Origin: Edwardsiella ictaluri ATCC 33202 | GTDB taxonomy: Bacteria > Pseudomonadota > Gammaproteobacteria > Enterobacterales > Enterobacteriaceae | Direction of reading: 5' to 3' | Assembly (NCBI RefSeq): GCF_000264785.1 | Contig: NZ_AFJI01000007.1 | Location: forward strand, 1-64,000 | Length of the DNA stretch: 64,000 bases | In this document: piece after piece, positions 30,407 to 42,059 of the stretch | Numbering within the stretch: position 1 is the stretch's first letter | How the letters are laid out: each line of letters starts with the position of its first letter | Position numbers and translations under genes: made by a program | The notes under the pieces: model-generated | The model's database searches: none | Told to the model about the DNA's origin: nothing | Seen by the model: the letters and a program-made list of their open reading frames with translations, nothing else

Positions 30407-31516
30407 ATGGCGAACGTATCACTGCGTAATGTGTATAAGGCGTACGGTGAGGCCGTGATCTCCCGGGATATTAACCTGGACATCGAGGATGGCGAGTTTG
30501 TGGTGTTCGTTGGCCCCTCTGGCTGTGGTAAATCGACGCTGCTGCGCATGATCGCCGGCCTGGAGGATATTACCTCCGGCGAGCTGCAGATTGCCGGGGT
30601 GCGGATGAATGAGGTGCCGCCGGCGAAGCGCGGCATCGGCATGGTGTTTCAGTCCTATGCCCTGTATCCGCACCTGTCGGTCGCAGACAACATGTCGTTT
30701 GGCCTCAAGCTGGCCGGTGTCAGCAAGGCGGAGATCCAGCAGCGGGTGAATCAGGTGGCGGAGACCCTGCAGCTGGCGCACCTGCTGGACAGGCGCCCCA
30801 AGGCACTCTCCGGCGGTCAGCGTCAGCGGGTGGCCATTGGCCGTACCCTGGTGGCAGAGCCGGATGTCTTTCTGCTGGATGAGCCGCTCTCTAACCTGGA
30901 TGCCGCGCTGCGGGTACAGATGCGCATCGAGATCTCCCGTCTGCATAAGCGCCTGCAGCGCACCATGATTTACGTCACCCACGATCAGGTGGAGGCGATG
31001 ACTCTGGCAGACAAGATTGTGGTGCTGGACGCCGGACGCGTTGCCCAGGTCGGTAAGCCGCTGGCGCTGTACCACTATCCCGCCGATCGGTTTGTCGCCG
31101 GCTTTATCGGCTCCCCCAAAATGAACTTCCTGCCGGTAAAAGTGAGCGAAGCACAGCCGCAGCGCGTACAGGTTGAACTCCCCAACGGCCAGCATATCTG
31201 GCTGCCGGTGGCGGGAGAGGGGCTACGCCCCGGTAGCAACCTGTCGCTGGGGATCCGCCCCGAGCATCTGGTGCCCAGTGCCGCAGCCGATGTGACGTTG
31301 TCGGGCGAGGTTCAGGTTGTCGAGCAGTTGGGCAACGAAACCCAGATCCATATCCAGATCCCGGCCCTGCGTCAAAACCTGGTGTACCGCCAGAACGACG
31401 TGGTGTTGGTCGATGAAGGCGCTACGCTGGCTATCGGCCTGCCTGCGGAGCGTTGCCACCTGTTTCGGGAGGACGGCAGCGCCTGTCAGCGGTTGTATCA
31501 GGAGCCGGGAGTGTAG
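30407..31516 (+). CDS. malK: maltose/maltodextrin ABC transporter ATPase MalK
   Basis: ATPase of the maltose importer, and in E. coli also the anti-activator that holds MalT and the target of EIIA-Glc inducer exclusion. The ATG at 30407 (GGAG upstream) gives 369 aa (E. coli 371). Walker [10 protein letters not shown] is at 36-44, signature LSGGQRQ near 135, Walker B LLDEP near 154, H-loop THDQVEAM. The C-terminal regulatory domain (about 235 on) retains RPEHL and FREDG. First gene of malK-lamB-malM. Confidence 0.97.
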   Translation: MANVSLRNVYKAYGEAVISRDINLDIEDGEFVVFVGPSGCGKSTLLRMIAGLEDITSGELQIAGVRMNEVPPAKRGIGMVFQSYALYPHLSVADNMSFGLKLAGVSKAEIQQRVNQVAETLQLAHLLDRRPKALSGGQRQRVAIGRTLVAEPDVFLLDEPLSNLDAALRVQMRIEISRLHKRLQRTMIYVTHDQVEAMTLADKIVVLDAGRVAQVGKPLALYHYPADRFVAGFIGSPKMNFLPVKVSEAQPQRVQVELPNGQHIWLPVAGEGLRPGSNLSLGIRPEHLVPSAAADVTLSGEVQVVEQLGNETQIHIQIPALRQNLVYRQNDVVLVDEGATLAIGLPAERCHLFREDGSACQRLYQEPGV

Positions 31517-31542
31517 CTCCCTACCCTGTGACAACGCATTGA

Positions 31543-32862
<1,320 letters not shown>

Positions 32863-32958
32863 GGGGCTGAGGCGGTGCCTGCACCGCCCGGATTGCACGC
32901 CGGTGTCCCTTGCCTGACGCCGGCTGTGCCGTACGAAAGAAGGATAATAAGGATAATA

Positions 32959-33858
32959 ATGATGAAAATCGCCTTAAACCGTCTCTCCCGCGGCGTATTG
33001 CTGGCCTGTGCGCTCTGTTGCACGCCACAGGCGTTCGCCGATACCTTGCTCCCGACGGATGTGGCCGCGGCGCCGGAGTTGAGCCATGCGGCTCTGCAGG
33101 CACTACACTGGCAGCCGCTGACGCCGCCGGTGGACACCACCTTCACCCTGGGTGCTGAAAGTCAGACGCTGGCACAGGGGGATATCCAGGGGGCCGTCGC
33201 TGCTCTGACCCTGCCGGCGAACCGGGGTTCGCTAGAGATAACCTTAAGCAGCCGGCTGCACAATAAGCGGCTGTATGTCCCCAATGTGTTGGTGCTCGAT
33301 CAGCATCTGCGCCCGGCGGCCTACTACCCCGGCAGCTACTTTACCTACCGCCAGCCCGGCGTGATGAGCGGCGATCGGTTGGAGGGGACGCTGAAGCTGA
33401 CGCCGGTGCTGGGTCAGCAGCAGATTTATCTGCTGATTTATACCACCCGTCAGGATCTGGCCACGACGACCCGTATGGTTAACCCCGCCAAGGCCTATGC
33501 CGCCGGCGTGGGTAATGCGGTGCCGGACATCCCCGACCCGCAGGCGATGCATGCGCCACAGGGGGTGCTGAACATTCAGGCACGGGTTGAGCGGCAAAGT
33601 GGCAATGTGATGATAGGCGGGCTGTTACCGACAGGGGATACACCAGTCGACGTGGCGGTTGGCAGCCCGGCGAGTACCGTCGCTGCGCCTGCGGCGCCGA
33701 TGCTGGATGATACCGCCGCCTATTTCGATCGCAGCATCCGCAGCGCAGTACGCCAGGGCGATATCGATAAAGCGCTGCGCCTGATGAATGAGGCGCAGCG
33801 ACTGGGGTCGACGACGGCCCGGGAAACCTTTATCCGCAGCGTAAAAGGCAAGGGTTAA
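32959..33858 (+). CDS. malM: maltose operon periplasmic protein MalM
   Basis: Periplasmic protein of the maltose regulon, no firm biochemical role. 299 aa from the ATG at 32959, with AGGA 5 bp upstream; the reading frame extends farther without homology. Signal peptide about 1-28, ending QAFA. VLVLDQHLRPAAYYPGSYF and PGVMSGDRLEGTLKLTP match E. coli, as does the end VKGKG. Last gene of malK-lamB-malM; a good terminator follows. Confidence 0.93.
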   Translation: MMKIALNRLSRGVLLACALCCTPQAFADTLLPTDVAAAPELSHAALQALHWQPLTPPVDTTFTLGAESQTLAQGDIQGAVAALTLPANRGSLEITLSSRLHNKRLYVPNVLVLDQHLRPAAYYPGSYFTYRQPGVMSGDRLEGTLKLTPVLGQQQIYLLIYTTRQDLATTTRMVNPAKAYAAGVGNAVPDIPDPQAMHAPQGVLNIQARVERQSGNVMIGGLLPTGDTPVDVAVGSPASTVAAPAAPMLDDTAAYFDRSIRSAVRQGDIDKALRLMNEAQRLGSTTARETFIRSVKGKG

Positions 33859-33914
33859 ACGGCGGGGCGCAAAGACGCCCCACCGTACTGCGTTACGGAT
33901 GTGGCTTGATGACT

Positions 33915-33938
33915 GGTGCGCAACGGCGCACCTTTTTT
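33915..33938 (+). terminator. terminator of malK-lamB-malM
   Basis: GGTGCGC (33915-33921) pairs with GCGCACC (33926-33932) across an AACG loop and is followed by six T residues. A second hairpin without T-run (33864-33881) precedes it. Confidence 0.88.
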
Positions 33939-34121
33939 GTTTATTGCCGCCCTTGCAGGCGTTTGCATGCTTGTTGTGGTTTCCACTTTTTTTTGTTAGT
34001 CAAATGCTCATGGATTGCTGCAAGAGTGCCCCAGGCAGTGAATCTGCGGTACACTGAAACGTAATAAGGCGCGCTGCAGATAGCGCAGCGACGCAGGGGT
34101 TGAGACTATGGGGTGTATGGT

Positions 34122-34628
34122 ATGGCAGAATATTCTGCTGCGCTGGCGAATATCGACTGGCGGCCGTTGGCTGACGCGACGCCGCCGGCGGACTATTGCA
34201 GCTGGCTGGCGGAGCAGGGGTCGATGACCCGCCGCCTGGAGCAGCAATGCGACAGGCTACAGGTGACGGTGCTGCGTGAAGGGGCGGTGGACCCGACGCA
34301 GCTGAGCGATGATGAGTGCAGGCAGCTGTCGCCCAGCGTGCAGTACTGGCTGCGGGAGGTGATCCTGCTCGGCGATGGTATTCCCTGGCTGTTTGGCCGG
34401 ACCCTGACGCCTTCCAGCACGCTGGAGGGCGAAGGTGAGGCGCTGCGTCGACTGGGGAGTACTCCGTTGGGGCGCTATCTGTTCAGTGGGGTGGCGTTGG
34501 AGCGCGAGTCGTTGCGGGTGGGCTGTCTGGGCCTGCTCTGGGCCCGCCGCAGCCGACTGCGTGTTGCCGGTCAGCCGCTGCTGCTGACAGAGCTGTTCCT
34601 GGCCGATGCCCCTATCTATGGTAGATAA
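34122..34628 (+). CDS. ubiC: chorismate pyruvate-lyase
   Basis: Makes 4-hydroxybenzoate from chorismate, first step of ubiquinone synthesis. 168 aa from the ATG at 34122 (E. coli 165); a GTG at 34113 is also in frame and neither has a strong ribosome site. The active-site residues are there: R78 in WLREV and E157 in LLLTELFL, with [10 protein letters not shown] and TPLGRYLF. The N-terminal third is much diverged from E. coli. It overlaps the longer ubiA frame and precedes the ubiA start by 25 bp. Confidence 0.92.
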   Translation: MAEYSAALANIDWRPLADATPPADYCSWLAEQGSMTRRLEQQCDRLQVTVLREGAVDPTQLSDDECRQLSPSVQYWLREVILLGDGIPWLFGRTLTPSSTLEGEGEALRRLGSTPLGRYLFSGVALERESLRVGCLGLLWARRSRLRVAGQPLLLTELFLADAPIYGR

Positions 34629-34653
34629 CGCACCTAAACGGAGAGAGCAAGGC

Positions 34654-35517
34654 GTGGAGGGATGTGTGGCCCAAAGCAAGTGGCTGGCATATTGCCGCCT
34701 GATGCGGATCGACAAACCCATCGGTTCGCTGCTGTTGCTGTGGCCGACCTACTGGGCGCTGTGGCTGGCAGGCGGCACGGCGCCGGGGGGAAAGCTGCTG
34801 CTGGTTTTTACCTGTGGGGTGTTTTTTATGCGTGCCGCAGGCTGTGTGATTAATGATTTTGCCGATCGCCACTTTGACGGTCATGTTAAGCGTACCTGTC
34901 AGCGCCCATTGCCCTGCGGCGCGCTGTCCGAGCGCGAAGCCAAAGCGCTGTTTGTGCTGCTGGTGGGGCTCTCTTTCGCACTGGTGCTGACGCTGAATGC
35001 GATGACGATCTGGCTGTCGGTGGCGGCGCTGACGCTGGCCTGGCTCTACCCCTTTATCAAGCGGTTCTCCCATCTGCCGCAGGTGATCCTGGGCATGGCC
35101 TTCGGCTGGTCGATACCGATGGCCTATGCGGCCGTCGGCGAGAGTTTGCCGCTCAGCTGCTGGCTGCTGTTTGCGGCCAATATCTGTTGGACGGTCGCCT
35201 ATGATACCCAGTACGCCATGGTGGATCGCGATGACGATCTGCGGATCGGCATCAAGTCGACGGCGATCCTGTTTGGCCGTTACGATCGTCTGGTGATCGG
35301 CCTGCTGCAGCTCGCTACGCTGCTGCTGCTGCTGTGGGTCGGCGATCTGAATCAGCTGCAGGGCGCCTATTACTGGGGCGTACTGCTGGCCGCGGTACTG
35401 TTCGTTTACCAGCAGCAGCTGATTACCCGGCGGGCGCGCACCTCCTGTTTTAGGGCGTTTATGAACAATAATTACGTCGGGTTGATCCTGTTTCTGGGGA
35501 TCCTGCTGGCGCTGTAA
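34654..35517 (+). CDS. ubiA: 4-hydroxybenzoate octaprenyltransferase
   Basis: Membrane prenyltransferase attaching the octaprenyl tail to 4-hydroxybenzoate. A GTG at 34654 gives 287 aa (E. coli 290) and places the DKPIG motif at the same distance from the start as in E. coli; an ATG at 34618 inside ubiC is the alternative. Both Asp-rich motifs are present: NDFADRHFD (67-75) and [12 protein letters not shown]. Nine membrane helices are expected. Works directly after UbiC. Confidence 0.95.
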   Translation: MEGCVAQSKWLAYCRLMRIDKPIGSLLLLWPTYWALWLAGGTAPGGKLLLVFTCGVFFMRAAGCVINDFADRHFDGHVKRTCQRPLPCGALSEREAKALFVLLVGLSFALVLTLNAMTIWLSVAALTLAWLYPFIKRFSHLPQVILGMAFGWSIPMAYAAVGESLPLSCWLLFAANICWTVAYDTQYAMVDRDDDLRIGIKSTAILFGRYDRLVIGLLQLATLLLLLWVGDLNQLQGAYYWGVLLAAVLFVYQQQLITRRARTSCFRAFMNNNYVGLILFLGILLAL

Positions 35518-35523
35518 ACGATG

Positions 35524-35549
35524 CGGTGGGCGTAATGTCCGCCGTTTTT
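35524..35549 (+). terminator. terminator of ubiCA
   Basis: An 8-bp stem with two G-T pairs (35524-35531 with 35537-35544) and a GTAAT loop is followed by TTTTT, within 10 bp of the ubiA stop. Confidence 0.75.
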
Positions 35550-35805
35550 CTCATAATCGCTCCGTAATTATCATTTTCTCCTCCCTTTAGACCCACATTG
35601 ATAGTCTCATCCCCGGCGTGTGGCGCTAAAGCTGAACGTTAAAATGAAACTGTAAGTTAACATTTCACCTTTCTTTGTTACCTGTCACAAAGCCAGGATG
35701 AATTTCGCCGGTGAGCAAATTTTGAACAGTTATGGTACGTCTTCTGCTATGTCAGGATGCGCCGCTTGCCATGGCGGCAACGCATTCAGGATCAGGAGAA
35801 GTATA

Positions 35806-37482
35806 ATGAGTGTCGATAATTCTGTGCCGACGCCGCGGGGCGACGAGCGGAGGGCGGCTGACGTCCGCCCCGGTTTTTTCAGTAAGGCGCGCATCATAGC
35901 CCGTCCGGGGTTTAACCGTTGGTTGGTTCCACCGGCGGCGCTGGCGATCCATCTGTGCATTGGCATGGCCTATGGTTTTTCCGTCTTTTGGCTGCCGCTG
36001 TCGCAGGCGTTGGGGGGCGGCGCGGCGCAGGCCTGTCCGGCGCAGATGTCCGCCTGGCAAGAGCTCTTTACCACCCGGTGCGACTGGCGCATCTCCATGT
36101 TGGGCTGGACCTATACCCTCTTTTTTATCTTTCTGGGCTGTTCGGCGGCGCTGTGGGGAAGCTGGCTGGAGAAGGCGGGGCCACGTAAGGTTGGGGTCGT
36201 CGCGGCCTGCTGCTGGTGTGGCGGACTGATGTTTTCCGCGCTGGGGGTCTACCTGCATCAGTTGTGGATGCTATGGCTGGGATCCGGGGTTATCGGCGGT
36301 ATCGGCCTGGGGCTCGGCTATATATCACCGGTATCGACACTGATCCGCTGGTTTCCCGATCGGCGCGGCATGGCGACGGGGCTGGCGATAATGGGCTTTG
36401 GCGGTGGTGCGATGGTGGGGGCGCCGCTGGCGAATAGCCTGATGCATTTCTACACCGCGGCCGGGGGCGTTGGCGTATGGCAGACCTTTCTGACGTTGGC
36501 GCTGATCTACTGGGTGTTCATGCTCGCCGGCGCGTTGGCCTATCGCATTCCGCCCATCGGCTGGCGTCCCCAGGGGATGGCTGCGGCGACGGAGACGCCC
36601 GCGGCGCAGGGCTTCACCCACGTGGAGGTGCACGTCAGCGTGGCTTGCCGCACGCCGCAGTTTTGGCTGTTGTGGGCGGTGCTGTGCCTCAATGTCTCCG
36701 CCGGTATCGGTATTATCGGCATGGCCTCCCCACTGCTGCAGGAGGTCTTTGCCGGGCGATTGCTGGGGGGGACACAGAGCTTTGCCGAGCTCTCCTCCGC
36801 TCAGCTGGCGCAGATCGCCGCCATCGCCGCCGGGTTCACCGGCCTGTTGAGCCTGTTCAATATCGGTGGGCGTTTTTTCTGGGCCTCGCTCTCCGATCGC
36901 ATCGGGCGTAACAGGACATTCTTTCTCTTTTTTGCCCTCGGTATGGTGCTGTATGGCTTGCTGCCGACGCTGGGTGCGCTGGGCAGCGTAACGTTATTCG
37001 CGCTGGCGTTTTGCCTGATCGTTTCAATGTACGGCGGCGGTTTTGCGACGGTGCCGGCCTATCTGGCGGATCTTTTTGGCACCCAGATGGTGGGGGCGAT
37101 CCATGGCCGCCTGCTGACCGCCTGGTCGGCCGCAGGGATCCTTGGGCCGGTGCTGGTCAATTATCTGCGGGAGTATCAGCTCAGCCGTGGCATCGCCCGC
37201 GCTCAGGCCTATTCCGAGACGCTGTATATTCTGGCGGGTCTACTGCTGGTCGGCCTGGTGTGTAATCTGCTGATCCGTCCGGTCGATCGACGCCATACGA
37301 TGAGCGAGGCTCAGCTGGCGCAGGCGCGCTCCCTGTATAAGGTGGACCCGAATGCTCAGCTGAGCTGGTCGGCGGACGCCGGCAGTCGACTGTGGGTCGC
37401 CCTCTCCTGGCTGGCTGTGGGGTTGCCGCTGCTGTGGGGATGCTGGATTACGTTGCTGCAGGCCGGGCAGCTGTTTGGATAG
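35806..37482 (+). CDS. OFA-family MFS transporter (oxalate/formate antiporter type)
   Basis: A 558-residue major facilitator with about 12 membrane spans. I take the ATG at 35806 with AGGAG 7 bp upstream; the frame runs 36 codons further without support. The N-terminal half has FWLPLSQALGGG, then a large insertion with cysteines, then YTLFFIFLGCSAALWG, RKVGVVAACCWCGG and GIGLGLGYISPVSTLIRWFPDRRGMATGLA, which is the OFA signature. The second half has GRFFWASLSDRIGR. An added C-terminal tail with two more hydrophobic segments makes it longer than E. coli YhjX (402 aa). The substrate is unknown; OFA members exchange oxalate, formate or pyruvate-like anions. Inserted between ubiA and plsB, which adjoin in E. 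coli. Confidence 0.85.
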   Translation: MSVDNSVPTPRGDERRAADVRPGFFSKARIIARPGFNRWLVPPAALAIHLCIGMAYGFSVFWLPLSQALGGGAAQACPAQMSAWQELFTTRCDWRISMLGWTYTLFFIFLGCSAALWGSWLEKAGPRKVGVVAACCWCGGLMFSALGVYLHQLWMLWLGSGVIGGIGLGLGYISPVSTLIRWFPDRRGMATGLAIMGFGGGAMVGAPLANSLMHFYTAAGGVGVWQTFLTLALIYWVFMLAGALAYRIPPIGWRPQGMAAATETPAAQGFTHVEVHVSVACRTPQFWLLWAVLCLNVSAGIGIIGMASPLLQEVFAGRLLGGTQSFAELSSAQLAQIAAIAAGFTGLLSLFNIGGRFFWASLSDRIGRNRTFFLFFALGMVLYGLLPTLGALGSVTLFALAFCLIVSMYGGGFATVPAYLADLFGTQMVGAIHGRLLTAWSAAGILGPVLVNYLREYQLSRGIARAQAYSETLYILAGLLLVGLVCNLLIRPVDRRHTMSEAQLAQARSLYKVDPNAQLSWSADAGSRLWVALSWLAVGLPLLWGCWITLLQAGQLFG

Positions 37483-37494
37483 GCGAAGATAAAA

Positions 37495-37519
37495 ACGCCC
37501 GGTGCAGACCGGGCGTTTC
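37495..37519. terminator. terminator between the OFA transporter and plsB
   Basis: ACGCCCGG (37495-37502) pairs with CCGGGCGT (37509-37516), preceded by AAAA and followed by TTC. It lies between convergent genes and can serve both; the A-tract makes it better for plsB... on the minus strand. Confidence 0.7.
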
Positions 37520-37538
37520 GGGGGGATCTCCGTGCGTG

Positions 37539-39995
37539 TTACGCGGTGCCTCCGTCCGCACCGCCGGTATCTTCCAGCGCAGCGATGCTGACGCTTTCGA
37601 TGGTCAGACGGATCTCCGGGGTCAGCAGATCGGCCAGCAGGTTATAGATCTCCAGCGTCTGCTCGCGTACCGCATCGCCGACGTCGTTGATATAGCCCTC
37701 TGCGCGCAGCGTCGCCACCAGGGTGGCGAAGACCGCCTTGTCGAAGAACTCCGGCGCATTGATGCCGTGCAGCAGTGACAGACGCTGGGCCAGGATGCGG
37801 CTCTCTTTCTCCAGGGCGCCGCGGCTGATGCTGGGGTTGGCGCTCAGCAGCGAGAAGGTGATGGCATAGCGCTGCAGGGTTTCACGTACCCCGGCAGCCA
37901 GTAGCTGCAGGGAGCGGATACGCGGCGGGTTAATGATCAGGGTGTCATCCTGTAGACTGATCAGCTGCTGACGACACAGTTCATCAATGATCGGGCTGAG
38001 CACCTGCGGCAGCGTCTCCGGCACATAGTGCATGAACAGTTCCTGCTTCAGCATCGGGTAGATCACCGCCGCCTGGCGCAGCAGCTCATCGCGTGAGATC
38101 TGGCGGTGGTGGATCACCATACTGGCAACCAGCGCCGGCAGTACCAGCATATGCTGAATGTTATTGCGGTAGTAGGTCATCAGCACCGCCTGCTCACGCG
38201 GCAGGATGATCAGATCGCCGATGTTATCCTTCTCAACCTCAAACTTATTCATCTGCAGGGCGTGGTCCAGCAACTCCTGCGGCGTGCGCTGCGGCAGGGT
38301 TGCATCCGGCGCATAGGGTACGTTTTGCAGCAGCTGAAGATAGCACTCCAGCTGCTCCAGCAGCTGCTCGCGGGTCAGCGCACGCTGGCGTGAGGCCAGT
38401 AGCGCCGTGGCACACAGGTTCATGGCGTTAGCTGCAGCGGCCTTATTGATGTTGACCATCACTTCGCCGGCGATGCTGTTAACACTGGCGGGGAGCCAGT
38501 GCGGGCGCTGAGCCTCGATAGGATCGATAGCCTCACGCCACTCCGGCACGTGCTGGTTGAGCCAGACGTTAAGGGAGATAGGCTCGCCAAAGTTGACGTA
38601 GCCCTGGCCCAGGTTGCGCAGCTTACGCAGCCCACGCACCATCTGCGGTAGGCTCTCTTTTTCTTTGGTCGCCCCGCGCAGCTCTTTGGCGTAGGTGGCG
38701 ACCTCCATCACGTGCTCGTAGCCGATATAGACCGGTACCAGGGTGATAGGACGCTTACCGCCGCGCAGCATAGCCTGCAGCGTCATGGCCAGGGTGCCGG
38801 TTTTTGGCTCCAGCAGACGGCCGGTACGTGAGCGCCCACCCTCCATAAAGTATTCGACGGAGTAGCCGCGGCTGAACAGCTCGCCGAGGTATTCGCGGAA
38901 CACCGTGGAGTAGAGCTTATTGCCCTTAAACGTCCGGCGGATGAAGAAAGCGCCCAGCCGGCGGAATATGGGGCCTGCCGGCCAAAAGTTCAGGTTGATG
39001 CCGGCGGCGATATGCGGCGGCACCAGCCCCTGGTGGTAGAGCACATAGGAGAGCAGCAGGTAGTCCATGTGGCTGCGGTGGCAGGGAACATAGACTATCT
39101 CGTGACCATCCTGGGCCAACTGGCGCACGCGCTCGGCGTTATGGACGTTAATCCCTTGGTACAGGCGGTTCCAGGTCCAACTGAGTACGCGGTCGGAGAG
39201 ACGCACCGCCTCATAGGTAAAGTCAGCCGCAATCTCCTCCATCAGCGCGACCGCATTCTGCTGGGCCTTCTCGCGGGAGATCTTCTTGCTGCGGGCTTCG
39301 TCTTCAACGGCCTTCTCAATGGCCTTGGATCCGAGCAGCTTATTGAACAGTGCCTGTCTGTCCGGCAGGCGCGGGCCGACGGCGGCCAGGCGCAGGCGGG
39401 AGAAGTGCATACGCGCCACGCGCGCCAGCTTCTGGGCGATGGTTTTGTCGGTGCCGTGTTCATCGGCCATATAGCGCAGCGAGACGGTATTGGAGAAGCG
39501 CACAAAGCTGTCGCGTCCCAGCCACAGCACGGCGAAGAATTTCTGAATCCCGTTGAGCAAGCGCAGCTGCGGGGCACCCTTATGGTCCTCGCGGCCCGGC
39601 GCACGACCAAACATCACGGAGACCGGTATCATCTGAATATCCAGCGACGGGTTGCCGCGGTGTAGATCCAGATAGTCGAGGAACAGTTTGACCGACGCCT
39701 GCTTGGGCGCGTAGTAGCGGAAGACCCGCGGGCCATCGTCTATAAAAACATAGCGCGGCAGGATGACACCATCGATTTCATTGTCATCCAGCGGGTCGGG
39801 CAGATCCAGCGCCAGACAGCGATCGCGTAGGGTCAGTAGATCCACCTTAGAGTTATAGGGCAGAACATAGAAGACCGGCCGGGTGGTGTCCAAACGCAGT
39901 TCGGCCACCGGATCGGTGGGGATAACTTTACTTTTTACAAGTAATTTAAGAATTAAATTCAACAGCTTATAATATATTTTACGCCATCCAGACAT
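37539..39995 (-). CDS. plsB: glycerol-3-phosphate 1-O-acyltransferase
   Basis: Membrane-associated enzyme for the first acylation in phospholipid synthesis. 818 aa, starting [13 protein letters not shown]; collinear with E. coli PlsB except at the C-terminus. The catalytic box HRSHMD has H306 and D311, and the other acyltransferase motifs follow ([39 protein letters not shown]). It is divergent from dgkA, as in E. coli. Confidence 0.97.
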   Translation of the reverse strand: MSGWRKIYYKLLNLILKLLVKSKVIPTDPVAELRLDTTRPVFYVLPYNSKVDLLTLRDRCLALDLPDPLDDNEIDGVILPRYVFIDDGPRVFRYYAPKQASVKLFLDYLDLHRGNPSLDIQMIPVSVMFGRAPGREDHKGAPQLRLLNGIQKFFAVLWLGRDSFVRFSNTVSLRYMADEHGTDKTIAQKLARVARMHFSRLRLAAVGPRLPDRQALFNKLLGSKAIEKAVEDEARSKKISREKAQQNAVALMEEIAADFTYEAVRLSDRVLSWTWNRLYQGINVHNAERVRQLAQDGHEIVYVPCHRSHMDYLLLSYVLYHQGLVPPHIAAGINLNFWPAGPIFRRLGAFFIRRTFKGNKLYSTVFREYLGELFSRGYSVEYFMEGGRSRTGRLLEPKTGTLAMTLQAMLRGGKRPITLVPVYIGYEHVMEVATYAKELRGATKEKESLPQMVRGLRKLRNLGQGYVNFGEPISLNVWLNQHVPEWREAIDPIEAQRPHWLPASVNSIAGEVMVNINKAAAANAMNLCATALLASRQRALTREQLLEQLECYLQLLQNVPYAPDATLPQRTPQELLDHALQMNKFEVEKDNIGDLIILPREQAVLMTYYRNNIQHMLVLPALVASMVIHHRQISRDELLRQAAVIYPMLKQELFMHYVPETLPQVLSPIIDELCRQQLISLQDDTLIINPPRIRSLQLLAAGVRETLQRYAITFSLLSANPSISRGALEKESRILAQRLSLLHGINAPEFFDKAVFATLVATLRAEGYINDVGDAVREQTLEIYNLLADLLTPEIRLTIESVSIAALEDTGGADGGTA

Positions 39996-40119
39996 AAAAG
40001 TACCAGCCTCTTGTTAGCAATGCGCGGCAAGAATACCAGAAAGTGGTCCTGAGATCTGTGGTGCCGGGATCCGGGAAGCGGTTAAAATGCCCGCCAATGC
40101 TTATCATTATGGATTATTT

Positions 40120-40482
40120 ATGAATAGTACTACAGGTTTGACCCGAATCATCAAAGCGGCCGGTTACTCGATCAAAGGATTGCAGGCGGCATGGCGCCAT
40201 GAGGCGGCGTTCCGTCAGGAGAGTCTGCTGCTGGTTGTCGCGGTGATGCTGGCCTGCTGGCTTGACGTCACGGCGGTTGAGCGCATTTTGCTGATCGGCA
40301 GCGTGACGCTGGTGGTGATCCTGGAAATACTCAACAGCGCCATTGAGGCGGTGGTGGACCGGATTGGCAGCGAGCGCCATGAGCTGTCCGGTCGCGCCAA
40401 AGATATGGGTTCGGCAGCAGTATTTGTGGCGTTGTGGCTGGCGCTGTTTGTCTGGGTCAGCATTCTGTGGACGCATCTGTAA
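40120..40482 (+). CDS. dgkA: diacylglycerol kinase
   Basis: Small trimeric membrane kinase that recycles diacylglycerol to phosphatidic acid. 120 aa from the ATG at 40120 (E. coli 122). Three membrane spans, the surface helix with EAAFRQE, and the catalytic EILNSAIEAVVDRIGSERHELSGRAKDMGSAAV region (broken here only in name; all residues present). The frame extends 11 codons upstream without homology. In E. coli lexA follows; here the citrate cluster intervenes. Confidence 0.96.
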   Translation: MNSTTGLTRIIKAAGYSIKGLQAAWRHEAAFRQESLLLVVAVMLACWLDVTAVERILLIGSVTLVVILEILNSAIEAVVDRIGSERHELSGRAKDMGSAAVFVALWLALFVWVSILWTHL

Positions 40483-40510
40483 TCACGCTGAGGCTGTGAT
40501 GATAAAAATA

Positions 40511-40533
40511 AACCCCCTGCATCGACAGGGGGT
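40511..40533. terminator. bidirectional terminator between dgkA and citT
   Basis: AACCCCCTG (40511-40519) pairs perfectly with CAGGGGGTT (40525-40533) around ATCGA. It separates convergent dgkA and citT. Confidence 0.75.
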
Positions 40534-40572
40534 TGGGACGGTAGCGATCGTCAGCGGAGAGGGCGTATCGGC

Positions 40573-42030
40573 TTAGTACCACAGCGCCATGATAGGCCAA
40601 CCGATCGCCAGTAGGGCGGTGATGTAGATAACCCCGAAGATGGCCCCCAGGCGCCAGTAGTCTTTGGACTTCACGTAGCCGCAGCCATAGATGATGATCC
40701 CCGGGCCGGTGGCATACGGTGTCAGACAGCCCATCAGGCCGATAGAGAGCACCAGCAGCAGGCACAGCTGATCCATCGGAACGCCCGGGATGCTCTGGCC
40801 GACAGCCAGGATCACCGGCAGCATGGTGGCGGTGTGGGCGGTCAGGCTGGCGAACAGATAGTGAGCGAAGTAGAACACCAGCACCAGGGCGATGACCGTC
40901 GCGGTCGGTGAGAAGTCGGCCAGATGGGCACCCATGGTCTTGGCGAACCATTCGATAAAGCCGGAGCGGGTCAGTCCGTTGGCCATCACCACCAGGGTGG
41001 ACAGGTTGACCAGGGTGTTCCAGGCGCCGCTGTACTTGGTGACATCCTTCCACGGCACCACGTGCAGCGCCAGCATCAGGGCGACTGCCAGCAGGGCGAC
41101 GGCGGTGGCGTTGATGAAATCATCGCCAAAGACCCACAGCGCCAGGCTCAGCAGCACCAGGCAGATCAGGGTGATTTCACGGCGGGTCAGGGCGCCCATC
41201 TCTTTCAGCGCGCTACCGGCCCAGGTGGCGACCTGCTCGCTGTGGGTCACGGTCGGCTTGTACAGCACGTAGGAGAGCCACGGGGCGACGACCAGCAGCA
41301 GCAGACCCACCGGCAGGAAGCCGAGGAACCACTGCATCCAGGAGATCTGGATACCGGCAATTTTACTGACAAACTCCAGGCCCAGTACGTTCGGTGCGGC
41401 GCCGGTGACGAACATGGAGGAGCTGATGCTGGTACTGATCACCATCATCCACATCAGATAGCTACCGATGCGGCGTGAAGAGGGATCGTTGGGATGGGAG
41501 TCGAACAGCGGCGGCAGGTTTTTGATCACCGGAAAGACGGTGCCGCCGGTACGCGCGGTGTTAGACGGCGTAAAGGGTGCCAGCAGGATATCAATGATGA
41601 CGATGGCATAGCCGAGAGTGAGCGTTCGCTTACCCATAAACTTGACCAGCAGCAGGGCGATCCGCCGACCCAGCCCGCTGACCTCATAGCCCAGGGCAAA
41701 GATAAAGGCGCCGAATACCAGCCACACGGTGGTGCTGGAGAAACCGGCCAGCCCCCACTTCAGCGCCTGCTTACTGGCGTTGAAGGCGGGATCGGCCAGT
41801 TCGCTGGGGTTAAACAGCAGGAACTGGTTGCCAATCACCACGATGGTCACGGCGATAAAGCTGATGGCGGTTGCCGGGATAGGCTCAAGGATCATCCCGA
41901 CGATCATGGCGACAAACACGGCAAAATAGTGCCAGGCCTGTGGCGGCATGCCATCGGGGACTGGGAGCATAAACATAATCCCCATCACCACGAGGGGCGC
42001 GAGCAGTTTCCCTATCTTCTCTTTGGACAT
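40573..42030 (-). CDS. citT: citrate:succinate antiporter CitT
   Basis: Exchanges external citrate for internal succinate during anaerobic citrate fermentation. 485 aa, DASS family, about 12 spans, very close to E. coli CitT (487 aa): GAFIFALGYEVSGLGRRIAL, LAPFTPSNTARTGGT, SSSMFVTGAAPN, and CLTPYATGPGIIIYGCGYV. It is the last gene of citCDEFXGT, 29 bp after citG. Confidence 0.96.
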   Translation of the reverse strand: MSKEKIGKLLAPLVVMGIMFMLPVPDGMPPQAWHYFAVFVAMIVGMILEPIPATAISFIAVTIVVIGNQFLLFNPSELADPAFNASKQALKWGLAGFSSTTVWLVFGAFIFALGYEVSGLGRRIALLLVKFMGKRTLTLGYAIVIIDILLAPFTPSNTARTGGTVFPVIKNLPPLFDSHPNDPSSRRIGSYLMWMMVISTSISSSMFVTGAAPNVLGLEFVSKIAGIQISWMQWFLGFLPVGLLLLVVAPWLSYVLYKPTVTHSEQVATWAGSALKEMGALTRREITLICLVLLSLALWVFGDDFINATAVALLAVALMLALHVVPWKDVTKYSGAWNTLVNLSTLVVMANGLTRSGFIEWFAKTMGAHLADFSPTATVIALVLVFYFAHYLFASLTAHTATMLPVILAVGQSIPGVPMDQLCLLLVLSIGLMGCLTPYATGPGIIIYGCGYVKSKDYWRLGAIFGVIYITALLAIGWPIMALWY

Positions 42031-42059
42031 AACTGATGACTCCGGTAAGGATGATATTT

